Origin: Proteles cristata cristata
Lineage: Eukaryota > Chordata > Mammalia > Carnivora > Hyaenidae
DNA length: 64,000 bases
Reading direction: 5' to 3'
Assembly: GCA_017311185.1 (NCBI GenBank)
Contig: JAESUZ010004921.1
Span: 620,001-684,000, forward strand
This document shows, piece by piece, positions 24,144 to 35,012 of the stretch. Below the pieces are notes generated by a model. The model searched no databases. It was not told the origin of the DNA and worked only from the letters and a program-made list of their open reading frames with translations. Within the stretch, counting starts at the first letter, position 1, and each line of letters begins with the position of its first letter. Both the position numbers and the translations under genes were made by a program.

Positions 24144-25589
24144 AAGTATTTATGGCCAGCATAGGGGATTTGCTTTTGGTACTTTATCAAAGAAAAATCA
24201 ACAAATAATGAACCTTTTCTATTATTTAAATATGGCAAAATCTTGATAATTTAAAAATGTCATTTCTGGTCATAGGAGGATTTGTAGTTCAACTCTCTGC
24301 TTTTTTTATGGTATGTTTTAAATCTTCATGATAAAATGTGCATGAGTATAGAAAAATCAAGCCTTAAACATATTTTATTAATTTTTAAATCATCATAAAA
24401 GTAATTTCTTATGAGATATGAAAAAATAATATATCAGCCAAAATACTTACACTTGTCTTTTCATTTCCGGATTTTATACTATGTAGTTCCTTTCAGGCAT
24501 CAATGAATGAAATTGATGGTTTAGGGCATTAAGCACATTGCAAAATCTCAATTATTTCTTCTATTACTTTTGATGAGGACATGTTATTTGTTCCATTTAG
24601 AACTCCAGAATTAGACACGAAAGTTCAGAGAAATATCACTTGAGGAAATTGTACACCAAAAAGTGAAAGAGATGCAATTTAAGAACATGTCTATGTGACT
24701 TTCAAGATTTCACATTTCTTGTCCTACTATGGTTCTCTTTCTTGATGACTTTGGATATGGTTTATAATGTAGTAATGAAATATATCCGTTTATGTTACAT
24801 TAGATCTTTCTGGTTTCATAATCTGTCTATATATTTCCTATAAATGAAATAGAAGATGTACACTAGGAAAAATGTTTTTTCGTACATGTTTTCATTAAGA
24901 CAATGTGGTTACATCAATTGATGTTGCATTATCTGTTTAAATCAAACAAAGAGCAATTGCATGCTATGTCTCTTAAGATTTTCTCTATACTTGTTTCTTT
25001 TGTCTGAAGGCATAAAAAGGTCTGCTCTATATGCTTATCTGAGTTAGCATACACTGATATCATGTGAAATATTGCTGGCAAATATGAAGACAAGAGTCTA
25101 TGGTAGAGAAACACTATAAAATAGAAGATATTCTAGACTAAGACCTAGCAATATTTGCAACTAATATTAGTTTTAATGTTAATTAATTGTAGGATTGAGG
25201 GTTAATCATATTACATTTCTGAATCAATTTTATTATCTATAAAATAAACCTTTAAGACTAGTGTTTTCCAAAATATATTTTTTAGATATTTTGGATTATA
25301 ATGATTGGCTTCAGGTGTCTCATGCATTTAATGAGGAGAAAGATAACCAGACAGGGATACTGCCTCCGTGTTTGCTTCACAAAATACTACTCTGACATAT
25401 ACTATGTACTATAAATCCTGTTGCCCAAAGTATTAACACCACCAAACTACATAGCCTCCAAGATTTCTCTCAGATATCAAGTCACATGAAATATTTAATA
25501 TACCTAAGGTTAAGAAGAGAAAGCTAGTAATATCTTGAATGAAAATATTACAATAATAATATTTATAATGACAGATACAGTATCAGCAA
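24144..25589. other. Unassigned AT-rich sequence
   Basis: About 1.4 kb without recognisable repeats. A minus-strand 39-bp open block at 24451-24489 has a GTAAGT donor but a weak acceptor and is not called. Confidence 0.35.
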
Positions 25590-25805
25590 CTCCTACTTCT
25601 TTTCAGTGAGTGCCTGCTGTGTGCCACGTATTTTTAACACGTTTCATCCTGTATACTCTCTCAAAAGTAGTGGTCATTACCTGCATTTCTAGGTTAAGAA
25701 AGTGGAGACTCATAGAGATTAAACACTTCGCTTAAGTCCATATAGTTGTCAAGCGACAGTAGCTACTAATATCATACATTTGCCAACATTACACTGCTTC
25801 CCAAA
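25590..25805 (-). repeat. MIR, antisense
   Basis: 'gtgcctgctgtgtgccacgt' and 'taacacgtttcatcctgtat' are followed by 'gaaagtggagactcatagag'. This follows the antisense MIR order with moderate divergence. Confidence 0.8.
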
Positions 25806-26533
25806 TTTTATCCATGATAAGAGAGAAAACTAGTGTCTAAGAGTTTCTGAAACCCAGTAAAAGAAGTAAAAGGATTTGCCTAAAATGCAACAAGGATATC
25901 AAGTGAAGGCTGAGATTCAGTTTTAGCATGTGCTGCCAAAGTGAGCACTGAAGGCTGAGATTCAAATCCACATGCTCTAAACTGATGTCGTTTTTCCCTC
26001 ATGCCATGGTGCCACCATGAAGTAAGGGGCTTGCAAGACCATAATGAGAAGAGAGGCATAGGGTACCTTTAGGTTATCAGAGGCTATTGATAAACATGGC
26101 TCGTATCTATGTTTTGCTAACAGTTAAACCTCATTATGCCATTTTAATAGAACATATTCTGTGAATCAACAAAATCCACAGGAAAATCTAGTTTCCAGAG
26201 ACTCATCATTTACTAATTATCCAATATTTTCAAAGATTTTGCTAAGTGCCACTCTTACTTACTCCCATTACTGGTCAATGGCTTCAGTCGTTTTGAAAAG
26301 CATTTTCAAAAGATTTTAACAAGAGGTTCACTATTAGTTAACAAATCAACAAATAAGTATTGGTGGTTGTAAAGCCTCTAAATATGCAGTTTCTCCCCTG
26401 TAACTTCAGTATACATTGTCATTTTAGCACTGAAGAAAGCCATAGTTTTATATGCTTCTCATAATTAAGCCAGTTACCCTTTAACTCTCACTGTCAAAAT
26501 ACACTATCGCAGTTGGTGGTCAAATACTTGATA
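25806..26533. other. Unassigned sequence
   Basis: The phrase 'gaaggctgagattca' occurs twice (25904 and 25950 regions), a small local duplication. Otherwise nothing recognised. Confidence 0.35.
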
Positions 26534-26545
26534 AAACTGGAATTT

Positions 26546-27011
26546 CATTTTTTTTAATTTAAAAAATAATTGGGGAGGGGCACCTGGGTGGCTCAGTTGG
26601 TTAGGTGTCCAACTTTGGCTCAGGTCATGATCTCATGGTTCATGTGTTTGAGCCCCAGTCAGGCTCTGTGCTGACAGCTAATAGACTAGAGTTTGCTTCA
26701 AATTCTGTGTCTCTATTTCTCTGTGCCCCTTCTCTGCTCTTGCTCTGCCTCTCTCTGTCTCTCAAAAATGAATTTATGTTAATTTTTTAAATAAATAAAT
26801 AATTTTTTAAAACGTTTATTTTGAGAGACAGAGACAGAGCCCAAGCGGGGCAGGGACAGAGGCAGACAGAAAGGGAGACACAGAATCCAAAACATCTCCA
26901 GTCTCTAAGCTGTCAGCACAGAGCCCAACATGGGGCTTGAACCCACAGACCGTGAGATCATGACCAGCGCCCAAGTCAGAAGCTTAACCGACTGAGCCAC
27001 CCAGACTCTCC
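26546..27011 (-). mobile_element. CanSINE interrupted in its tail by another CanSINE
   Basis: Antisense copy: tail at 26546-26571, body and head at 26801-27011 ('gactgagccacccagac'). Flanking 'aaaactggaatttc' on the left and 'aaacctggaatttc' on the right are its likely TSD, which puts the intervening sense SINE inside this element's A-tail. Confidence 0.85.
26572..26800 (+). mobile_element. CanSINE nested in the tail of an inverted CanSINE
   Basis: Full-length sense copy: 'ggggcacctgggtggctcag' to 'tctcaaaaatgaatttatgt'. Bordered by 'aaataatt' on both sides, a plausible short TSD within the older SINE's A/T-rich tail. Forms an inverted pair with its host element. Confidence 0.9.
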
Positions 27012-27026
27012 AAACCTGGAATTTCT

Positions 27027-28503
27027 ATGTAACCATCTTGCCATTAGCTTCCATCTGTCTTCCCACGTTTTTTTTTTTTTACTAGTATCTTTCTTTCAAC
27101 TGCCTTCTCCATGTTTTTATCCTTTTATACATCTCTGAAAGCAAGCACACTTCTTTGATTTTAATAAAGTTAGGTCCAACTCATAAATAGAGATAAGCCC
27201 AATAACCAAGTAACAAGAGATATGGTAAACTTCTGTTAATTTATCTATACTTTTTTGAATCCTTTTTTACAAAGCTAGAGTGCAAGAGACATAGGTCATT
27301 AGATATTAAATAAGTTAAAAAATAGATCTAACTAAGTGGCATGTAGAAACCGTAATGCAGAAATCTGACCTCAATGATCGTGAGCTATAGTCTCTGTTTT
27401 CTAGGGAAACGGCTATTCAGAGCAGAAGGGATTCTGAAGATTATCATAGATCCATAAATGATAGCATTTAAATACCAGAAAAGTGATTACTTACCATTTT
27501 CCATTTCTTTATCAATATCCGAGGTGCTAAAAATGAAGTTGTAACTATATTTAGACACTAATTTGATTGCCATAAATTTATTTTAGTTCCACTGATATGT
27601 TGGCGGAGCCAAAAATATTCTGCTTATCCACCAGGATGAGAGTCAGACTGGTGCTTTTCAGCACTTGGTGTCCATGTCATCTGCTTGATCATTTTTACTA
27701 GCAGATGTTCCAGTGTTTCCCAGATGGAAGTCACCTGGCACCTTGTAAATCTTCTATCATTACCGCTGACATCTGATAAATGCAGAATTGTCACTCTATG
27801 CCAATAATAGCATTGCTACTGAAATTAATAAATAAATTGAGAATAAGAAGTGTAGTGACAAATACTTTTCACTTTGTTTTGGGGCAAATGGTATCTCTGT
27901 ACCGTGACAATATTATAAACTAGACAAAGTACTCATGTGGTACACAGACTATACTTAGAGTTCATATAAACGGTAGTTTTTTAAATGAAAAGATTCAAAC
28001 ATCTAGAATTCCTATGATAATAATCAGCACAATAGGCCAATCTATGATAAGCTATTTTCCTATAAATAATATTTAGGTTTCCCTAAAAATAAAATTACAG
28101 TTACATAACTGGTAAGAATTATCTAACATATTTATATATAAATATATCTTTATATTTTTATGGTGATTTAAAACAAAATCCATAACATAAACAAATTATC
28201 TAATATGAAACAAGGTTTAAAATTTCCTAATTGATACGTGATTTATCAAAAATTTGTATTAGTTATGGTTATATGTTATCACCGTGTATAAACTCATTTT
28301 ATTAAATGACTTCACAGGGAAATCTGACTCATTCATGTATAGTTCCTTAACTTTCAATGTCTAGCACTAATTGCATTCATCATAGTTTTTATTTTCTATA
28401 TTTTATGACATCTTGATGTCTTTACCTCCTGGAGCTTTGGAGACTCAGGCAGGGGCTGCCCTTCTCTGAGACAGCTAATTCCTAGGGATAGCCAACAAAC
28501 TGA
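27027..28503. other. Unassigned AT-rich sequence
   Basis: Repeat-poor 1.5 kb. An oligo(T) run lies at 27068-27080. A minus-strand 32-bp block at 27495-27526 has exon-like borders; it is treated as a finding, not as a gene. Confidence 0.35.
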
Positions 28504-28521
28504 CAATAAGCATGCCTTTTA

Positions 28522-28584
28522 TTTATTTTTTTATTAATGTCTTTATTTTCTTATAATTGTTTTTTTCTACAAATAGTTTATTGT
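28522..28584 (-). mobile_element. Ultra-short 5'-truncated L1 (63 bp) with TSD
   Basis: Mostly A/T tail plus the terminal L1 bases in antisense ('caaatagtttattgtc'). The flanking repeat 'caataaRcatgcctttta' (28504-28521 and 28585-28602, 17 of 18 identical) identifies it as a target-primed insertion that copied only the L1 3' terminus. Confidence 0.85.
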
Positions 28585-28602
28585 CAATAAACATGCCTTT
28601 TA

Positions 28603-28772
28603 AATGCAAACCAACCAACCCCAAATCAGTCCCTCCAATCTGCCTCCTTTTATCAGGCTCCTGTAGTACTAGGACTATCCTCCTGTCCCAAATCACCCCA
28701 GGGCCAGATAGAGGACAACTAGCAACCACCCATACACTTCAGAGCCCACTGGAATTATTCAGGCCATCCAAT
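28603..28772. other. Unassigned C-rich sequence
   Basis: Its composition (for example 'cccaaatcaccccagggcca') differs from the AT-rich surroundings, and it may be part of an unidentified LTR-like element together with 28420-28503. The 150-codon plus-strand ORF across it runs on into antisense L1 and is not coding. Confidence 0.35.
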
Positions 28773-29300
28773 TCTTTTTTGTTGTTGTTGTTGTTTACAA
28801 ACAGTTTATTGTCAAGTTGGTTTCCATATAACACCCAGTGCTCATCCCCACAAGTGCCCTCCTCCATCTCCATCTCCCCCCTCCCCCCTCCACCTATGAG
28901 TCCTCAGTTTGTTCTCGGCATTCAAGAGTCTCTCATGGTTTGCCTCTCTCTTTCCCCCACCATTTCTCCCCTTCTTCTCCCCCTTGTTCCTCCATCAAGT
29001 TCCTCCTAAACCTCCTATACGTACAAACATATGATATTTGTCCTTCTCTGCCTGACTTATTTCACTCAGCATAACACTCTCAAGGTCCATCCATGTTGCT
29101 ACACATGGCCAGATTTCATTCTTTCTCATTGCCATGTAGTATTCCATCATATAGATAAACCACATCTTCTTGATCCATTTGTCCGTTGATGGACACTTAG
29201 GCTCTTTCCATGTTTTAGCTATTGTTGAGAGTGCTGCTATGAACATTGGGGTACATGTGCTCCTATGCATCAGCATTTCTGTATCCCTTGGGTAAATTCC
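28773..29300 (-). mobile_element. 5'-truncated L1: ORF2 C-terminus and 3' end
   Basis: (GTT)n/T tail at 28773-28797, then antisense carnivoran L1 3' UTR and the ORF2 C-terminal codons. The minus-strand ORF 28995-29276 reads as the LINE ORF2 C-terminus (motifs 'TIAKTWKEPKCPSTD', 'MEYYMAMRKNEIWP'). 'attcaggccatcc' (28756) and 'attaggccattc' (29302) may be its diverged TSD. Confidence 0.92.
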
Positions 29301-29404
29301 ATATTAGGCCATTCTATAACCGCTTGGTTTCTTCAAAAGATAATGTTGTTAAAAAAGATGGAGTGGGGAGGTAGGTTTTAGGTTAAAAGAGATTAAAAGA
29401 AAAT

Positions 29405-29515
29405 TAGTAAAGATAGAAATCTGTGTGTAAATTATGTATTATCTATACTTTCTTTCAATTTTGCTGTGGACCTAAAACTGCTCTAAAAATGTATTAATTA
29501 AAAAATACAATGGGG
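29405..29515 (+). mobile_element. Old L1 3' terminus
   Basis: 'caattttgctgtggacctaa' and 'aactgctctaaaaatgtatt' match the 3' terminal segment of old mammalian L1 elements. Only about 100 bp can be assigned. Confidence 0.6.
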
Positions 29516-29539
29516 GGGGCATGAATGAATTCTGCTTTG

Positions 29540-29890
29540 GAAAATACATCAAAGACAATTGAGAAAAGTTGAACCTTGTGTAGATAATAGGTTATCTTAT
29601 GTAACTGTCAATTTTTCTCAGTTGTGGTCATTGTATATCCAATATAAAAGGAGAACATTTTTTTTTTAATAAGATATGTACACTGAAGTATTTAGGCATA
29701 AAACATAGTGATAGTTGTAATTTATTTTCTGTGTGTATGTGTGTATGGACCCATAGAGATAAAAGCAAATATGTAAACATTCCAACCATTGTCAAGTTTA
29801 GATGGAACATAAAGGAAAGTCTATAGGACTATTCTTTAAACTTTTCTGAACTTTTATTTTTTTATAATAAAAAGATGGGGAAAACCACCC
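29540..29890 (+). mobile_element. Old L1M 3'-UTR fragment
   Basis: 'cactgaagtatttaggcata', 'gataaaagcaaatatgtaaa', 'ggactattctttaaactttt' and the closing 'ataataaaaagatggggaaa' follow the order of an old L1M-type 3' UTR in sense. Confidence 0.65.
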
Positions 29891-31258
29891 TGTATGTTTC
29901 CCCATCATAGTCGTTCAGACTGTGAGAACCGCAGACTCACATCTTCAGCTGCAAGAGTGAAAAAAAAATTGAATTTCTATATATTTGGGAGTCTGGACAT
30001 TCCAAATTGCTTTTTTTATATTTTATTGACTTACTAATTCTCTTTTATTGCACCTATTGTTCTAAAGAAAATCGAGTCAGAGAACTGTGGGGATGATTGA
30101 ATCATCTTAGAAGTGTCAGAATATGGAACAGAATCTGTTCTCTGCATTGTATTCTACTAATATTTGATTAAACTATGATAAAACAAATGTCACCAAGATA
30201 AAATTATAAGCTCTAAAATCTGGGGACCATAGGTGTTTCCATCTTAATACAAGCAAGTACAGCTCTATTAGATTTTTCATCTGCTTTAATAGCATGTTCA
30301 GTCACTTAAGGAGCCTGACACATTATTTTCTTTGAGTGGTGTTTTATAAAAGTGCCTATGTTTACACCCCTTAATTGTGCAGAAATCCCTTCAAATTTAT
30401 GATCTCTTCTATGGAGTAGGACACTAATTGGTAGCTTTGTCAAACAATTGCTAGAGTTTTTTTCCACTCTTATTGAGACACAGCTCAGTTCTAGGCCAAC
30501 TCTGCATTCTCTGCTTCTTTTTCTTCGGTTTCCCTTGGATCTGGTTACTGCCAGCTTTAGGTCACTTGTCATTTTTACCAATTAAGGCAATGATCTTAGC
30601 CAAATTAAAAGGGCTGCTACCTCTTTAAGTATGTATTTAATAATTCATGCACGAAATAGGACTTTCCTTTCCCTAGCTGGAATGAACAAAATTTCCTCAG
30701 AGATTGCTTTAGTGTTATATCTAGATAATGCTTCAGGATTACAATCTAAATCATACTAGAGTAACTGCATTAGAATTACTATGATACATCATTCTAATAT
30801 ACAGGCCTATAGTATAATGTTACTGTTGAGTAATCCAATAATACCAGTGGTCCCAGAACTAGGACTGTACGAAAAAGACCTTGAAGATTGTCGGAATATG
30901 TATTGTTAGAGCAAAGAGGAGAATTTGTGGATTTGTAACCATATAAATACATGGACATTCTAAAGGGTAATGGGAGTAACTTAGTATTAAGTCCATATCA
31001 AAATTGCAAATAATACAAAAATCCTTAGATACGAAAAGCAAGTCATTTTAGCTTCATAAAATTGACATACATTAACTTGAATTTGAAATTTGGACCATTT
31101 ACCCTTGGGTTAAATGATTCAGCTTCTCACATTTGGCCAGAACCATGACAGAAGGTAAGAGAGGCTCTAGATTGTAGAGTTAAAGAATTGAGTTTTATAT
31201 GTGTGATCAGGGGCTACACATTTACCACTCTGTAGCTCACTGTTTTTATCTCTAAGTT
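29891..31258. other. Unassigned sequence
   Basis: A 91-codon minus-strand ORF (30306-30581) is rich in basic residues but has no recognised family or splice context. The end (about 31190-31258) weakly resembles MIR. Confidence 0.35.
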
Positions 31259-31275
31259 GAAAATAACAAAAGTTA

Positions 31276-31500
31276 GGGGCACCTGGGTGGCTCAGTCAGT
31301 TAAGCATCGACTTTGGCTAAAGCCATGATCTCGCAGTTTGTGGGTTTGAGCACCCTATGGGGGGGGTTCTGTGCTAACAGCTCAGAGCCGAGAGTCTGTT
31401 TCAGATTCTGTGTCTCCCTCTCTCTCTGCCCCTCTCCTACTTGTGCTCTGTCTCTCTCTCAGTCTCAAAAATAAATAAAAAAGAAAAAATTTTAAAAAGT
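31276..31500 (+). mobile_element. CanSINE
   Basis: Full-length sense copy, 'ggggcacctgggtggctcag' to 'tctcaaaaataaataaaaaa', with a G-run (31359-31366) where 'cgggct' is expected. TSD 'gaaaatMacaaaagtta' (31259-31275 and 31501-31517). Confidence 0.96.
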
Positions 31501-31594
31501 GAAAATCACAAAAGTTAAATTGCATCCTGGAGAAACAGGGTTAAATAAAATATCTCTAATTCTCCTGAGAGTAGCTTTTCATTATATGTGTTTA

Positions 31595-32676
31595 TCTTTT
31601 TTAAAAATTTTTAATGTTTTATTTATTTCTGAGAGAGAGAGAGAGACAGAGACAGTGTGAGTAGGGGAGGGTCAGAGAGAAAGAGAGAGAGGGAGACACA
31701 GAATCTGAAACAGACTCCAGGCTCTGAGCTAGCTGTCGGCACAGAGCCTGATGCAGGGCTCAAACCCACGAACCATGAGATTATGACCCAAAGTCATGAT
31801 CTTTTTTTTTTTAAGGTAGATCAATATGTATTTATGTATTTATTTATTTATTTTCAAATAGTTTATTGTCAAATTAGTTTCCACATAACATTCAGTGCTC
31901 ATCCCCACAAGTGTCCTCCTCCATGCCCATCCCCCCCCCACATCCATCAGTTCTCAGTTTTTGTCAGCATTCAAGAGTCTTTCATGGTTTGCCTCTCTCC
32001 TTTCCCCCTCCATTTCCACCCTTCTTCTCCCCCTTGTTCCTCCATCAAGTTCCTCCTAATCCTCCTATACGTGCAAACATATGGTATTTGTCCTTCTCTG
32101 CCTGACTTATTTCGCTCAGCATAACACCCTCAAGGTCCATCCATGTTGCTACACATGGCCAGATTCCATTGTTTCTCGTTACCATGTAGTATTCCATGGT
32201 GTAGATAAACCACATCTTCTTGATCCATTCATCTGTTGATGGACACTTAGGTTCTTTCCATGTTTTAGCTATTGTGAAGAGTGCTGTTATGAACATTGGG
32301 GTACATGTGCTCCTATGCCTCAGCATTTCTGTATCCCTTGGGTAAATTCCTAGCAGTGCTATTGCTGGGTCATAGGGGAGTTCTACTGTTAGTTTCCTTA
32401 GGAACCTCCACACTGTTTTCCAGAGGGCTGTACCAGTTTACATTCCCACCAACAGTGTAGGAGGGTGCCCGTTTCTCCACATCCTCGCCAGCATCTAGAG
32501 TTCTCTGATTGGCTCATTTTAGCCACTCTGACTGGCGTGAGGTGGTATCTCAGTATGGTTTTGATTTGTATTTCCCTGATGAGTAGGGATGCTGAGCATC
32601 GTTTCATGTGTCTGTTGGCCATCTGGATGTCCTGCCAAAGTCATGATCTTAACCGACTGAGCCACCCAGGCGCCCC
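31595..32676 (-). mobile_element. CanSINE split by a younger L1
   Basis: The SINE tail and body lie at 31595-31803 and its head at 32651-32676 ('aaccgactgagccacccagg'). The SINE's own TSD is 'tcaWtatatgtgttta' (31579-31594 and 32677-32692). The middle is L1. Confidence 0.96.
31804..32634 (-). mobile_element. Young 5'-truncated L1 inserted inside a CanSINE
   Basis: Antisense L1: T-rich tail, 3' UTR and the ORF2 C-terminal region. A perfect 16-bp TSD 'ccaaagtcatgatctt' (31788-31803 and 32635-32650) made of SINE sequence bounds it. ORFs 32045-32413 and 32398-32622 on the minus strand are the broken ORF2 C-terminus (motifs 'LPYDPAIALLGIYPRDTE', '[19 protein letters not shown]'), split by a frame change near 32400. 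Confidence 0.96.
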
Positions 32677-32692
32677 TCAATATATGTGTTTA

Positions 32693-32993
32693 AACTATTA
32701 ATATGTATGGGCACAACACTCCACCCATCTAAGACAACTTCCTTAACACTGTGTGGCTGCCAAAAACTTCCATTATTTTTTTTTTTCAGAAAGTTCTTTG
32801 TTTACATGCAAATACATTCCTATTGAAAATTCTTCAATGGCTGCTGATTGGCCTTAAAATTAAGTCATAGTTAGCATCTTTAATATGACTTTTCAACACT
32901 GAGACTGTTTATTTCTCTACTCTAATTTTTTAAAAATTATCTCCAGAAACCTTCTAAGCTTCTTCCTATTTTCTAAGGATTCATACTCCCAAT
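32693..32993. other. Unassigned sequence
   Basis: About 300 bp without a recognised repeat. Confidence 0.35.
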
Positions 32994-33322
32994 TTTTTAA
33001 AATGTTTACTTTGAGAGTGTATGTGAGTGCAAACATGTGAGTAGGGCAGACGGGGGGGGGAGAGGGAAAGGGGGAGAGAGAGAGACGGGGAGAGAGAGAG
33101 GGGGGGAGAGAGAGAGGGGGGAGAGGGAGAGAGGGAGAGGGGGGGAGAGAGAGAGAGAGACAGAGAGAGAGACAGAGAGAGAGACAGAGAGAGAATCCCA
33201 AGCAGGCTCCATACTGCCAGTGCAGAGGCCAACATGGGGCTCAATCTCATTAACCATGAGATAATGACCTGAGCTGAAATCAAAAGTTGGATGCTTAATC
33301 GACTGAGCGACCCAGGCACCAC
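32994..33322 (-). mobile_element. CanSINE with large purine microsatellite expansion
   Basis: Antisense SINE: 'ttttttaaaatgtttacttt' tail, expanded purine tract, then 'aagcaggctccatactgcca' and head 'gactgagcgacccaggcacc'. 'ctcccaa' on each side may be a short TSD. The tract makes it longer (about 330 bp) than its 210-225 bp relatives. Confidence 0.92.
33052..33194. repeat. 143-nt purine-rich (GA)n/(G)n tract
   Basis: Only four C's and no T occur from 33052 to 33194; 33087-33160 is purely A/G. Mixed GAGA and G-run units arise from the SINE's CT-rich region on the opposite strand. Overlapping minus-strand 'LSLSLS' ORFs are its translation artefacts. Confidence 0.95.
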
Positions 33323-33698
33323 CCTCCCAACTCAGTTTCTTAACCCTTGTATGACCCATGCTCTCTTTCCTCTTCAGAACTAGTCGTTCTGTCTGGAATT
33401 TTCTTCACCAGTCTTCCCAGTAGGCTAATGTCTACTTGTATTTCAAATCTTTAGCTAGATATAACTTAATTTGGAATCTTGTTTTCATTCCCCAAGTCCA
33501 AATTGGGGTCTACTTGCTATGACCTTTATTCATTCGAAAAGAACTTAATATATTGAAATTAAAATTACACAATTTATAGGTGAATGACTTATATCACCAT
33601 ACAGCTTATTACCTATATTTAATAAAGCAATTTCCTGGGCAAATTTAGCAAATTATTCAATGCCCCTTGTCCTGCTTAATGGGCAATATAATTGTTCC

Positions 33699-33726
33699 TT
33701 GTGTGTGTGTGTGTGTGTGTGTGTGT
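33699..33726. repeat. (TG)n microsatellite
   Basis: About 13 uninterrupted TG dinucleotides. Confidence 0.95.
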
Positions 33727-34950
33727 TTAATCATGTTGCAATAATGTAGATTAACCTCCTAATTTCCAAACACCAGTGGCATTTATAAGGTTTTAAATCC
33801 TAGTGTCCTTAAGTACTCTTATTCGTTTGCAATTAATAAGGCATATCCTTATGAATATTCATGATGAAAATAAATGTTTTGTTCTTAAACTTTCTGGAAA
33901 TTAAACATTTGTTGCCATCTCTAAAGTTTGTATTTGTATTAAGAGTGACAATTTTTTCCTGAGGTACCAACAATCCTGTAACAAAAGTGTAAGGAACTTA
34001 AGTTTCCATATACGTTTTTTCCTTTCACTGGCATTTTTCACAAACATTCTTTATAGTAGAAACTTAATTGTTGGGCTGTTAAAGCAGCTCCCTGTGGTGG
34101 CAACTGTCTCTCAATCTCTGGGAAGACTCTCCCTTTGTCTACACAGTTATAGGCATGCTCAGAATACTTGCTTTTTATATTTTGGACCACAACTGATTGC
34201 ACATTTGATATAAGTTGTACCAACCAAAGTCTGGTTTGGAGATTTGGTATGCAGTATTAATAATTCCTTCAATGTGATTGAATATTTAAAGAGAAAAGAC
34301 TTAAAAAAAGACAGACATCAAAAGTACCCATATGATCTTTATGAAGAAAGAAGTACATGGTCTATACGAAGAGAACAAAAGGGAGTGTATGAAGGAATAA
34401 TGCAAACTAGAGAGAGAGAGAGAGACTGATTTTCCCAAGTTGTAAGCTAAAATCTGTCTCTATAGATTAATTGTATCTTGTTCCTGAGATAGTCAGAGAT
34501 ACTACTTCTGTCTTAAGAAATTTAGATTTTTGGTTCAACTCACAGCACTGTTCACTTTGAAACCAGAAGAACAAACAAAAACATTCGAAAGGTGATACAT
34601 ACCCTTTTTGGAAGACAGGTTCTAACTTCATCTAATAATGGTAGCATTTGCTGATTTCCCTCCTAAGTTCCAAATTTTAATTCTGATTGTTTTCCATTAG
34701 AACATTATATAACTAAAAAATGTCACATAAATTATTGAGCCTATGATTTCCTTGAAAACTCCAGATCTTATGTAAGTTTCTCTTTATATGGAACTTTGAG
34801 TTGACAAAATTAGGTAAAATGCATATTGCCTAATCATTCCCAGGTACAACCTCTGTGAAAGGTACTCCAAGAGAAACATTTAATATTCCCATGAACCCTC
34901 ATTGTCAACCAAAACAAAAAACAAACCAAAAAATACTGAAACAAAGCAAA

Positions 34951-35012
34951 AACAAAACCACTTACAAAAAAGTAATAACTAAACAAAACCACTTGCAAAA
35001 AAGTAATAACTA
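34951..35012. repeat. 31-bp tandem duplication
   Basis: Two adjacent 31-bp copies (34951-34981, 34982-35012) starting 'aacaaaaccactt' differ at one base (a/g at unit position 14). Confidence 0.9.

Noticed and set aside
24451..24489. 39-bp minus-strand block with GTAAGT donor
   Set aside because: The acceptor lacks a polypyrimidine tract, and such short matches are expected by chance in this length of DNA.
28557..29009. 150-codon plus-strand ORF
   Set aside because: Its second half is the antisense of an L1 3' end (C/T-rich, with the 'PSSISISPLPPPP' type translation). The first half crosses a TSD and a 63-bp L1. Composite by chance.
31657..32124. 155-codon plus-strand ORF
   Set aside because: It runs from an antisense SINE into an antisense L1; no coding origin.
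32917..33359. Overlapping minus-strand ORFs rich in LSLSLS/PPSLSL and a plus-strand ORF rich in RERE
   Set aside because: Translations of the purine microsatellite in a SINE.
33699..33726. Regular repeats considered as an array (CRISPR-like)
   Set aside because: These are eukaryotic dinucleotide microsatellites without spacers. No CRISPR arrays occur in this DNA.
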